From contig DOVA01000021.1 of NCBI GenBank assembly GCA_003520315.1, positions 1-5,346 on the forward strand: a stretch of 5,346 nucleotides of DNA, written 5' to 3'. Both the position numbers and the translations under genes were made by a program. This DNA comes from Rikenellaceae bacterium (GTDB taxonomy: Bacteria; Bacteroidota; Bacteroidia; Bacteroidales; UBA932). Shown here in pieces: positions 1 to 5,346 of the stretch (the stretch's first letter is position 1; every line of letters begins with the position of its first letter). Under the pieces are notes generated by a model that worked only from the letters and a program-made list of their open reading frames with translations, was not told the origin of the DNA and did no database searches.

Positions 1-296
1 TTATCGGCCGAAGAACATGGGGTGGAGTTGTAGGATATAGCGGTACAGTTCCTGTGGTAGATGGTGGATCTATTGTTACACCGTCATATGCCCCATTTGC
101 AGCTGATGGAAGTGGCTGGATTATTGAAGGCAGAGGGGTTGAACCTGATATAGAGATATTTAATGACCCTTATAAGGAGTTTATGGGTGAGGATGAACAG
201 CTTGAGAAGGCGATAGAGGTAATTAAGAAGCAGATGAAGGAGTATAACTACAAACCTGCAACAATTCCTCCATTTCCCGATAAAAATCCAAAATAA
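1..296 (+). CDS. S41-family (tricorn-like) peptidase, C-terminal fragment
   Basis: The reading frame is open from base 3 to the TAA at 294-296 and gives the last 97 residues of a protein whose start lies outside the window. The fragment begins IGRRTWGGVVG and continues with a VDGGSIVTPSYAPF stretch and then WIIEGRGVEPDI. These are the hallmarks of the end of the S41 protease core as found in tricorn proteases and their bacterial homologues, where a G-R-G-V-x-P-D segment closes the catalytic domain. The catalytic serine normally lies just upstream of the RTWGG motif and is therefore not visible. The Glu of IIEGRGVEPD may correspond to the tricorn catalytic Glu, but I infer this from spacing only. 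A charged helix (EDEQLEKAIEVIKKQMKEY) and a Pro-rich tail end the protein. Such enzymes degrade peptides, and many in Bacteroidota are exported, but no signal can be seen here. It has no evident link to the ilv genes. The family call is fairly firm; the exact subgroup is not. Confidence 0.8.
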   Translation, partial: IGRRTWGGVVGYSGTVPVVDGGSIVTPSYAPFAADGSGWIIEGRGVEPDIEIFNDPYKEFMGEDEQLEKAIEVIKKQMKEYNYKPATIPPFPDKNPK

Positions 297-302
297 TTTT
301 TA

Positions 303-337
303 ATTGGTATTGTCGAATAAAATTTTTTATACATTTG
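303..337 (+). promoter_or_regulatory. Candidate Bacteroidota-type promoter of the ilv operon
   Basis: TACATTTG at 330-337 fits the TAnnTTTG -7 box of the primary sigma factor of Bacteroidota. The matching -33 element (TTTG-like) is weak: ATTG at 309-312 and ATTG at 303-306 are the only candidates, with 17 and 23 bases to the -7 box instead of about 19 to 21. Transcription would begin around 343-346, some 25 bases before the leader ORF and about 310 before ilvD. The site lies only 33 bases after the stop codon of the upstream peptidase gene. It is a pattern match supported by its position just ahead of the attenuator. Confidence 0.45.
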
Positions 338-370
338 CCCTTCAAAGACTGAATTACCGGAGATAAACTG

Positions 371-547
371 ATGAACCAATTTGCCAACAGTTGCTTATTC
401 TTGATTAGTGGGCTTTTACAGAGTCACACTCCGGTGGTTTTTGCTAAAGAGGATCTATCTCTACTATCTGTTGTCAGCGGTGTCATATCAGTGATTACCT
501 CTGTCATTACTATTTCTGTGATTATTCTAGTCATTAGCACGGGATAG
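371..547 (+). CDS. Candidate ilv operon leader peptide (58 aa, Ile/Val-rich)
   Basis: This short ORF starts with ATG at 371 and ends with TAG at 545-547. GGAG at 359-362 lies eight bases upstream of the ATG, a better ribosome-binding site than those of most genes here. An in-frame TGA at 350-352 limits any upstream extension. The first half is unremarkable (MNQFANSCLFLISGLLQSHT). Residues 34-55 are almost only Val, Ile, Ser and Thr; residues 38-55 (VISVITSVITISVIILVI) contain seven Ile, five Val and one Leu in 18 codons. The stop codon abuts the antiterminator segment 546-559, and a strong terminator follows before ilvD. This is the layout of a ribosome-mediated attenuator, in which stalling at Ile/Val codons reports low charged tRNA. 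The peptide itself would need no function. At 58 residues it is longer than the roughly 30-residue leaders of enterobacterial ilv operons. The alternative is a small one-span membrane protein, since the same run is hydrophobic, but the RNA architecture favours a leader. I recognise no homologue. Confidence 0.75.
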   Translation: MNQFANSCLFLISGLLQSHTPVVFAKEDLSLLSVVSGVISVITSVITISVIILVISTG

Positions 548-610
548 GATCCTTTAAAGTGTAGAAGATATATTTAAATATAAATGAAGCTTGCTTTAAC
601 AGGATCCTGT
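544..610 (+). promoter_or_regulatory. Antiterminator of the ilv attenuator
   Basis: AGGATCCTTTAAAG at 546-559 is complementary to CTTTAACAGGATCCT at 594-608. This gives 14 base pairs with a single bulged C at 600. A544-U610 and wobble pairs U545-G609, U560-G593 and G561-U592 can lengthen the helix. Segment 592-598 is also part of the 5' arm of the downstream terminator and 610 is part of its 3' arm, so the two structures exclude each other. The leader stop codon (545-547) overlaps the first bases of the upstream strand, so a ribosome pausing at stop would cover most or all of 546-559 and leave the terminator free to form. A ribosome stalled in the Ile/Val codons at 482-535 would leave 546-559 largely exposed. 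The intervening loop contains a perfect AT palindrome at 569-582. Complementarity is read directly; the regulatory role is inferred. Confidence 0.72.
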
Positions 611-614
611 AAAG
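546..614 (+). repeat. Near-identical direct repeat competing for the same partner
   Basis: AGGATCCTTTAAAG (546-559) recurs as AGGATCCTGTAAAG (601-614), 13 of 14 bases identical. The second copy spans the terminator loop and the start of its 3' arm. Both copies can pair with the CTTTA segment at 594-598, which is what competing strands of an attenuator should look like. Each copy also contains the self-complementary octamer AGGATCCT. Confidence 0.7.
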
Positions 615-632
615 CGAGCTTCATTTTTTTTT
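582..632 (+). terminator. Intrinsic terminator of the ilv attenuator
   Basis: The 5' arm 582-598 pairs with 610-626 over 17 base pairs, with one G-U wobble (592 with 616) and no mismatch. CAG at 600-602 with CTG at 607-609 can extend the helix inside the loop, leaving a four-base loop. Nine T (624-632) follow, the first three of which overlap the base of the stem. It lies 21 bases before ilvD and after the leader ORF, so it can only act on ilv transcription by premature termination. Its 5' arm overlaps the antiterminator. It is too far (about 285 bases) from the upstream peptidase gene, and behind a new promoter, to be simply that gene's terminator. Confidence 0.85.
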
Positions 633-653
633 GCATAATTCAAACATTACAGT

Positions 654-2480
654 ATGAAAAATTTAAGAAGCACTCTATCAACAACGGGAAGAAAAATGGC
701 CGGAGCACGAAGTCTCTGGCGGGCAAACGGGATGAAAGAAGAACAATTCGGTATGCCGGTGATTGCAATTGTTAATTCATTCACACAATTTGTCCCCGGT
801 CACCTACATCTTCACGAAGTTGGGCAGGAGATAAAGCAAATTATTGAAGCTGAAGGCTGTTTTGCTGCAGAATTCAACACTATAGCCATTGACGACGGGA
901 TAGCAATGGGACACGACGGCATGCTCTATTCGCTTCCTTCGAGGGATCTTATTGCTGACAGTGTGGAGTACATGTGTAATGCTCACAAGGTTGATGGAAT
1001 GATCTGTATATCAAACTGTGACAAAATAACTCCTGGAATGGTAATGGCGGCTATGAGGTTAAATATTCCGTCTGTTTTTGTTTCTGGTGGTCCAATGGAG
1101 GCGGGTAGAATTGATGACAAAGATTATGATTTAATTGATGTGATGGTTAATGGTGCTGATGTTTCTTATCCTGAAGAGAAATTGGCGATACTTGAAAAAA
1201 ATGCTTGTCCTACTTGTGGGTGTTGTTCGGGCATGTTTACTGCCAATTCTATGAATTGTCTGACTGAAGCTCTGGGACTGGCACTTCCTGGTAACGGAAC
1301 ACTTGTGGCCACTCACTCTTTGCGAAAGAATCTCTTTTCAAATGCTGCCAAACTTATAGTCAAAAACACTAAAGATTATTATTTCAATTTTAAAGAAGAG
1401 ATATTGCCAAGAAACATTGCCACAAAGTCAGCCTTTATGAATGCTATGGCTCTGGATATTGCAATGGGTGGGTCGACTAACACTGTTCTTCATCTTCTTG
1501 CCATAGCCAATGAAGCGGAAGTAGATTTTAAAATGGAAGATATTGATTCTCTTTCAAGGATTGTACCTGTTATTTGTAAAGTAGCACCCAACAGCCATTA
1601 TCATATGCAGGATATACACAGAGCAGGGGGTGTAATGAGAATTTTGGAAGAGTTGGCCTCTAAAGGTGTTTTGGACTTATCCGTTCATAGGGTGGACTGT
1701 GCAACTCTCGGAGAGGCAATTGAAAATAACAGTATCCTTAATCGGCAAGCTGATAAAAATGTGGTTAATTTTTATTTAGCGGCTCCCGGCATGAGACACA
1801 ATTATAAGTTGGGTTCACAAAATAATTATTACGATAAACTTGATAAGGACTCAGTTAATGGTTGTATAAGAGATATAAAACACGCTTATTTGAGAGACGG
1901 AGGTCTGGCTGTCTTGAAGGGCAATCTTGCACCAAATGGATGTATTGTTAAAACTGCAGGTGTAGATGACTCTATTTTACAGTTTAGAGGAAGGGCAATT
2001 GTTTTCGAATCACAGGAGGAGGCCTCTGAGGGCATTTTGAGTGGCAAAGTTCATCCCGGTGATGTGGTGGTTATTCGTTATGAAGGTCCGAAAGGAGGGC
2101 CGGGAATGCAAGAAATGCTTTACCCTACCTCATATCTTAAATCCATGAAACTCGACAAAGAGTGTGCTCTTATAACTGACGGCAGATTTTCAGGTGGGAC
2201 TTCCGGCCTTTCTATAGGACATGTTTCGCCTGAGGCAGCTGCAGGAGGGAATATTGCGCTTATAAAGGATGGGGATATGATAGTAATAGATATTTCTAAG
2301 AGATTGGTTTCGGTTGAACTTTCAGAGTCAGAAATAGAGAAAAGGCGTCACGAAATGCTCTCAAATGGTAATAATGCATTTTCTCCTCTTAATCGTGACA
2401 GGTATATAAGTAAGTCTCTAAAAGCTTATGCCATGCATGTTTCATCGGCAGATAGAGGCGGAGTAAGAGTAATTGATTAA
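654..2480 (+). CDS. ilvD: Dihydroxy-acid dehydratase IlvD
   Basis: This 608-residue protein is close in length to E. coli IlvD (616) and collinear with it from end to end. It dehydrates 2,3-dihydroxy-3-methylbutanoate and its ethyl homologue to the 2-oxo acid precursors of valine/leucine and isoleucine, in the cytoplasm, with an Fe-S cluster and Mg. Visible motifs are [13 protein letters not shown] (41-53), [20 protein letters not shown] (78-97), SNCDK (120-124, cluster Cys122, Asp123 and Lys124 near Mg), [18 protein letters not shown] (185-202, cluster Cys188/Cys191), [17 protein letters not shown] (478-494), and GRFSGGTSG (510-518, with the likely catalytic serine). The first loop reads PGH rather than the PCN of the plant/mycobacterial [2Fe-2S] type, so an oxygen-labile E. 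coli-like [4Fe-4S] cluster is expected. The ATG at 654 gives the usual [19 protein letters not shown] start. No Shine-Dalgarno sequence precedes it; the upstream bases are AT-rich. It is the first structural gene after the attenuator. Confidence 0.97.
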   Translation: MKNLRSTLSTTGRKMAGARSLWRANGMKEEQFGMPVIAIVNSFTQFVPGHLHLHEVGQEIKQIIEAEGCFAAEFNTIAIDDGIAMGHDGMLYSLPSRDLIADSVEYMCNAHKVDGMICISNCDKITPGMVMAAMRLNIPSVFVSGGPMEAGRIDDKDYDLIDVMVNGADVSYPEEKLAILEKNACPTCGCCSGMFTANSMNCLTEALGLALPGNGTLVATHSLRKNLFSNAAKLIVKNTKDYYFNFKEEILPRNIATKSAFMNAMALDIAMGGSTNTVLHLLAIANEAEVDFKMEDIDSLSRIVPVICKVAPNSHYHMQDIHRAGGVMRILEELASKGVLDLSVHRVDCATLGEAIENNSILNRQADKNVVNFYLAAPGMRHNYKLGSQNNYYDKLDKDSVNGCIRDIKHAYLRDGGLAVLKGNLAPNGCIVKTAGVDDSILQFRGRAIVFESQEEASEGILSGKVHPGDVVVIRYEGPKGGPGMQEMLYPTSYLKSMKLDKECALITDGRFSGGTSGLSIGHVSPEAAAGGNIALIKDGDMIVIDISKRLVSVELSESEIEKRRHEMLSNGNNAFSPLNRDRYISKSLKAYAMHVSSADRGGVRVID

Positions 2481-2487
2481 TTGTAAA

Positions 2488-2491
2488 GGAG
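2488..2491 (+). promoter_or_regulatory. GGAG ribosome-binding site of ilvB, unusually close to the ATG
   Basis: AAAGGAG ends two bases before the ATG at 2494, closer than the usual five to nine. A TTG at 2473 would lengthen the protein by seven residues (MINCKGA) and overlap the end of ilvD, but the extra residues match nothing expected of the family. The ATG at 2494 gives the standard acetohydroxyacid synthase start (GSEALLQTLIEEGV follows directly). I therefore take 2494 as the start despite the short spacing. Confidence 0.5.
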
Positions 2492-2493
2492 CT

Positions 2494-4200
2494 ATGAAAA
2501 ATATTGTAAAAGGGTCTGAGGCTTTATTGCAGACACTTATTGAAGAGGGAGTTTCTACAATTTTTGGATATCCCGGGGGTACAATGATTCCTCTTTACGA
2601 TGAACTTTATAATTTTAAGGGTAAGATCAACCATATTTTGGTAAGACACGAACAAGGAGCTGTTCATGCTGCTGAGGGTTATGCAAGAGCAACCGGCAAG
2701 GTGGGAGTTGCAATAGCTACTTCTGGTCCAGGAGCTACCAACCTGGTGACAGGAATAGTAGATGCCTATATGGATTCAACGCCTCTTGTATGCATTACTG
2801 CTCAGGTCAATCTGGATAAATTGGGAACAGATTTTTTTCAGGAGGCAGATATTGTCGGCATTACCATTCCCGCCACTAAATGGAGTTACCAAATAACTAA
2901 GGCTTCAGAAATTGTAGGGATTGTTTCCAAAGCTTTTTGTATTGCGTCTTCAGGCAGGCCGGGGCCTGTACTTGTAAGTATTACAAAAAATGCACTTGTA
3001 GATGATGTGGACTATCAATATGTTCGTTACACCTCTTCTCGTTTAAATAAACAATTCTTCAAGACAAAACTTGAAGTAGAGATTTCCGAAGCTGTTAGAA
3101 TGATTAATAACGCTGAGAGGCCGATGATTATTGCAGGTCACGGCGTTATACTTTCAGGGGCGGAGAGAGAATTATTGGAATTGGCGGAAAGAGGTAATAT
3201 CCCTGTTGTCTCAACACTTATGGGGCTTTCATCTGTATCGAGTAATCATCCTCTTTTCATGGGAATGGTGGGTATGCACGGCAATGTGGCGCCAAACAAA
3301 ATGACTCAGGAGAGTGATCTCATAGTGGCAGCAGGTATGCGTTTCAGTGACAGAGTTACAGGCAATACAGAGAGATACGCTCCTAATGCAAAAATTATTC
3401 ACATAGATATTGATAAAGCCGAATTCAACAAGAATGTCAAAGTTGCTCTTCCCTTGTGGGGTGATGCAAGGGAAATTTTAGGGAAAATAGCTCCGGAGGT
3501 TAAATTCAATGAAAGAAAAGAGTGGTTTTCCTTTATTAGTGAATATTTGGAGAAAGAGCGTAAAATGATAATTAATAAACTTATGAAGCACGATCCTAAC
3601 GGCATGATAAGTATGGCTCAAGCTGTCGATTGCGTTGCCAGATTGTCCGGGGGAGATGCAGTTATCGTGACAGATGTGGGTCAAAATCAAATGTTTGGTG
3701 CAAGGTATTCAAAATTCAACGGCAAGAGAAGTTTTATTACCTCAGGAGGTTTGGGCACAATGGGTTATGGACTTCCGGCCTCCATTGGAGCAAAAATGGG
3801 TGTTCCTGACAAGGAAGTTGTACTTATTGCCGGTGATGGAGGGTTCCAAATGTCTATTCAGGAGCTTGGAACTATTCTTCAATCTCAAATTAAGATAAAA
3901 ATCTTATTGTTAAATAATTCATATCTCGGAATGGTAAGACAATGGCAACAGCTTTTTTACGACAAACGATACTCGTTTACTGAACTGATAAATCCTGATT
4001 TCATGAAAATAGCTCAGGCATATAACATCGCTTCAAGAAAAATCGAACATTGTTCAGAGCTCGAAGAAGGAGTAAAGGACATGTTGTCAAGCGAAGGAAG
4101 TTTTCTTCTTGAAGTAGTAGTAAAGAGGGAAGAGAATGTTTTTCCCATGGTTCCTTCAGGAGCTTCATTAGACGAATCAATTTATAATGCAGATAACTAA
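2494..4200 (+). CDS. ilvB: Acetohydroxyacid synthase large (catalytic) subunit IlvB
   Basis: This 568-residue protein of typical family length condenses two pyruvates to 2-acetolactate, or pyruvate with 2-oxobutyrate to 2-aceto-2-hydroxybutyrate, using thiamine diphosphate, Mg and FAD. Three domains are visible. The N-terminal PYR domain (about 1-170) has FGYPGGT (24-30), the catalytic Glu53 in VRHEQGAVHAAEGYARATG, and IATSGPGATNLVTG (74-87). The central FAD-binding domain (about 190-335) has MIIAGHGV and GMRFSDRVTG (281-290). The C-terminal PP domain has SGGLGTMGYGLPASIGAK (417-434), GDGG at 447-450 and NN at 474-475, the classical thiamine diphosphate/Mg motif. Trp484 in MVRQWQQLFYD matches the Trp that favours 2-oxobutyrate in E. 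coli isozyme II. Relative to plant enzyme numbering, Ala122 is Thr30 and Pro197 is Asn106; both are known herbicide-tolerance positions. The start is set at ATG 2494, thirteen bases after ilvD, and ilvN follows after eleven. Without ilvN this family could include catabolic AlsS, but the FAD-domain and QWQ motifs and the context fix it as anabolic. Confidence 0.97.
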   Translation: MKNIVKGSEALLQTLIEEGVSTIFGYPGGTMIPLYDELYNFKGKINHILVRHEQGAVHAAEGYARATGKVGVAIATSGPGATNLVTGIVDAYMDSTPLVCITAQVNLDKLGTDFFQEADIVGITIPATKWSYQITKASEIVGIVSKAFCIASSGRPGPVLVSITKNALVDDVDYQYVRYTSSRLNKQFFKTKLEVEISEAVRMINNAERPMIIAGHGVILSGAERELLELAERGNIPVVSTLMGLSSVSSNHPLFMGMVGMHGNVAPNKMTQESDLIVAAGMRFSDRVTGNTERYAPNAKIIHIDIDKAEFNKNVKVALPLWGDAREILGKIAPEVKFNERKEWFSFISEYLEKERKMIINKLMKHDPNGMISMAQAVDCVARLSGGDAVIVTDVGQNQMFGARYSKFNGKRSFITSGGLGTMGYGLPASIGAKMGVPDKEVVLIAGDGGFQMSIQELGTILQSQIKIKILLLNNSYLGMVRQWQQLFYDKRYSFTELINPDFMKIAQAYNIASRKIEHCSELEEGVKDMLSSEGSFLLEVVVKREENVFPMVPSGASLDESIYNADN

Positions 4201-4211
4201 ATAATAACGAT

Positions 4212-4514
4212 ATGGAAAGAGAATACATCGTAGTAGCTAATGTTAATAATCAGATTTCTGTTTTGAACAGAATCACATCAGCTTATCTTAAGAGACATAT
4301 TAATATAGAGAGTCTCAATGTGTCTGAGTCTTACATAAAAGGTGTAAGTACTGTAATGATTTCTGCAATAACAACTGCTGAAACAATAGAAAGAATAGTC
4401 AATCAGCTTGGAAATATTATAGATGTGCATTCTGTTGACTATTTCCAGAGAGAGGATATAATCTTCAAGGAACCGGCTCATTATAAGATATTAAAACACA
4501 ACATTAATCAATAA
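4212..4514 (+). CDS. ilvN: Acetohydroxyacid synthase small regulatory subunit, single ACT domain
   Basis: This 100-residue protein carries one ACT domain (about 4-77), recognisable from IVVANVNNQISVLNRI, LKRHINIESLNVS (26-38) and a VDYFQREDI end. The subunit binds the catalytic subunit, raises its activity, and in most bacteria confers valine feedback. It lacks the C-terminal domain of about 160 to 180 residue IlvH-type proteins. It ends soon after the ACT domain, like the short E. coli IlvN (96) and IlvM (87). No remnant of the second domain exists in any frame, since ilvC begins 24 bases later, so this is a genuine short form within this sequence. The effector-loop glycine (Gly14 of E. coli IlvH, in N-x-x-G-x-L-S-R) aligns with Ser16 here, while the Asn of NIESL is kept (Asn31). 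Valine sensitivity may therefore be altered, which is inference. The start ATG at 4212 lies eleven bases after ilvB with no Shine-Dalgarno sequence. The symbol could equally be ilvH. Confidence 0.9.
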   Translation: MEREYIVVANVNNQISVLNRITSAYLKRHINIESLNVSESYIKGVSTVMISAITTAETIERIVNQLGNIIDVHSVDYFQREDIIFKEPAHYKILKHNINQ

Positions 4515-4538
4515 ACACAACTTAAATTAATTAGTAAA

Positions 4539-5346
4539 ATGGCAAAGATGAATTTTGGGGGCGTTATGGAAAACGTCGTAACAAGGGATGAATTTCCACT
4601 TTCAAGAGCATTGGAAACACTCAAGGATGAGACAATCGCTGTAATAGGGTATGGAATTCAGGGTCCGGGGCAGTCTCTTAATCTTAGAGATAATGGCTTT
4701 AAGGTAATTGTTGGTCAAAGAAAAGGTTCGAAGAGTTGGGATAAAGCTGTTGCTGACGGTTGGGTGCCTGGAGAGTCGCTTTTTGAAATAGACGAAGCTT
4801 GCAATAGAGGTACAATCATTCAATACTTGCTCTCGGATGCGGGGCAGATAGAGCTTTGGCCGGTAGTGAAAAAATCTCTTACACCCGGAAAGGCACTCTA
4901 TTTTTCACATGGATTTGGAATAACCTATAGTGATCGAACAGGCATTGTACCTCCTAAGGATGTGGATGTTATACTCGTAGCTCCTAAAGGTTCAGGAACA
5001 TCTCTCAGGAGACTCTTTCTTGAAAAAAGAGGACTGAATTCAAGTTATGCAATTTATCAGGATGCAACAGGAAAGGCTTTTGAGAGGACAATTGCTCTTG
5101 GAGTTGGCATAGGTTCGGGTTATCTTTTCGAGACTACATTTAAAAAGGAGGTTTATTCTGATCTGACAGGTGAGAGAGGAACTCTTATGGGTGCAATTCA
5201 AGGTATTTTTGCAGCTCAATATCAAACGTTACGTGAGAACGGACATACTCCTTCTGAGGCATTTAACGAGACAGTTGAGGAACTCACTCAAAGCCTGATG
5301 CCACTTGTATCTGAAAATGGAATGGACTGGATGTATGCCAACTGTT
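4539..5346 (+). CDS. ilvC: Ketol-acid reductoisomerase IlvC, 3' end beyond the window
   Basis: The frame is open from ATG 4539 to the window end and gives 269 residues of a protein expected to be about 345 long in Bacteroidota. It isomerises and reduces acetolactate or acetohydroxybutyrate to the dihydroxy acid, using NADPH and Mg, in the cytoplasm. The N-terminal Rossmann domain shows VIGYGIQGPGQSLNLRDNG (35-53) and VGQRKGSKSW (58-67); Arg61, Ser64 and Ser66 suit the NADPH 2'-phosphate. SHGFGITYSD (123-132) holds the active-site His124, and APKGSGTSLR (148-157) follows. SDLTGERG gives metal ligands Asp208 and Glu212, and AFNETVEELTQSLMPL gives Glu244 and Glu248, with the 36-residue spacing seen between these pairs in class I enzymes. 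The remaining C-terminal helices lie downstream. The start matches the family's MA-x-x-NFGG opening; Met4 and Met10 are less likely starts. The upstream sequence is A-rich with no Shine-Dalgarno sequence. It is the last visible gene of the operon, 24 bases after ilvN. Confidence 0.97.
   Translation, partial: MAKMNFGGVMENVVTRDEFPLSRALETLKDETIAVIGYGIQGPGQSLNLRDNGFKVIVGQRKGSKSWDKAVADGWVPGESLFEIDEACNRGTIIQYLLSDAGQIELWPVVKKSLTPGKALYFSHGFGITYSDRTGIVPPKDVDVILVAPKGSGTSLRRLFLEKRGLNSSYAIYQDATGKAFERTIALGVGIGSGYLFETTFKKEVYSDLTGERGTLMGAIQGIFAAQYQTLRENGHTPSEAFNETVEELTQSLMPLVSENGMDWMYANC

Noticed and set aside
288..307. Possible terminator of the upstream peptidase gene (CCAA with TTGG around an AT-rich stretch)
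   Set aside because: Only four consecutive pairs form, and no proper stem with a T tract follows. It is too weak to report.
344..653. T-box or metabolite riboswitch as the control element of ilvD
   Set aside because: I see no T-box sequence or known riboswitch core. The region is occupied by a translated ORF with Ile/Val codons, which explains the terminator better.
584..775. 63-codon forward ORF overlapping the terminator and the 5' end of ilvD
   Set aside because: It starts inside the terminator stem and runs out of frame through the conserved ilvD start. Its translation shows no family features.
804..1316. Reverse-strand ORFs at 804-986 and 1131-1316 inside ilvD
   Set aside because: They are shadows on the opposite strand of a strongly conserved gene, with no start signals or recognisable motifs. 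The same applies to reverse ORFs within ilvB (3399-3690, 4001-4228), ilvN (4278-4481) and ilvC (4602-4823, 5040-5225).
2473..2493. TTG start adding seven residues to IlvB
   Set aside because: The ATG at 2494 gives the normal family N-terminus and follows a GGAG, while the extension overlaps the end of ilvD and is not family-like.
3674..3898. Forward 74-codon ORF inside ilvB
   Set aside because: It is an alternate frame of the conserved C-terminal thiamine diphosphate domain.
4480..4540. Frameshift or nonsense mutation truncating ilvN
   Set aside because: No continuation of the second IlvN domain is present in any frame; only 24 bases separate the stop from ilvC.

Overview
The window holds most of a branched-chain amino acid (isoleucine/valine) biosynthesis operon, all on the + strand. 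It suggests a member of the Bacteroidota, probably Bacteroidales. The IlvD, IlvB and IlvC proteins resemble Bacteroides-type sequences as I remember them. Most genes lack a good Shine-Dalgarno sequence, a TAnnTTTG-type -7 box lies upstream of the operon, and the preceding gene is a tricorn-like S41 peptidase of a kind common in that phylum. This assignment rests on recognition by eye, not on a database search.

Layout. Positions 1-296 carry the 3' end of an S41/tricorn-like protease gene. Positions 297-653 look like a non-coding gap but hold a complete candidate transcription attenuator. Its parts, in order, are a promoter (-7 box at 330-337), a 58-codon leader ORF (371-547) whose last third is almost all Val, Ile, Ser and Thr, an antiterminator (544-561 pairing with 592-610), and a strong intrinsic terminator (582-626 plus nine T, ending at 632). 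The terminator ends 21 bases before ilvD. Then follow ilvD (654-2480, dihydroxy-acid dehydratase), ilvB (2494-4200, acetohydroxyacid synthase large subunit), a short single-ACT-domain ilvN (4212-4514, its regulatory subunit), and ilvC (4539 to the window end, ketol-acid reductoisomerase, cut off after 269 codons). Gaps between these genes are 11 to 24 bases, which fits one transcript.

How the genes work together. IlvB with IlvN condenses two pyruvates, or pyruvate with 2-oxobutyrate. IlvC isomerises and reduces the product with NAD(P)H. IlvD dehydrates the resulting diol to the 2-oxo acid precursors of valine, leucine and isoleucine. The inferred control logic is as follows. When Ile- or Val-tRNA is short, a ribosome stalls in the Ile/Val run, segment 546-559 stays free, the antiterminator forms and the operon is read. 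When supply is good, the ribosome reaches the TAG at 545-547, covers that segment, and the terminator folds.

The most interesting item is this leader-peptide attenuator. The enzymes are ordinary apart from natural substitutions at known inhibitor or effector positions in IlvB and IlvN.
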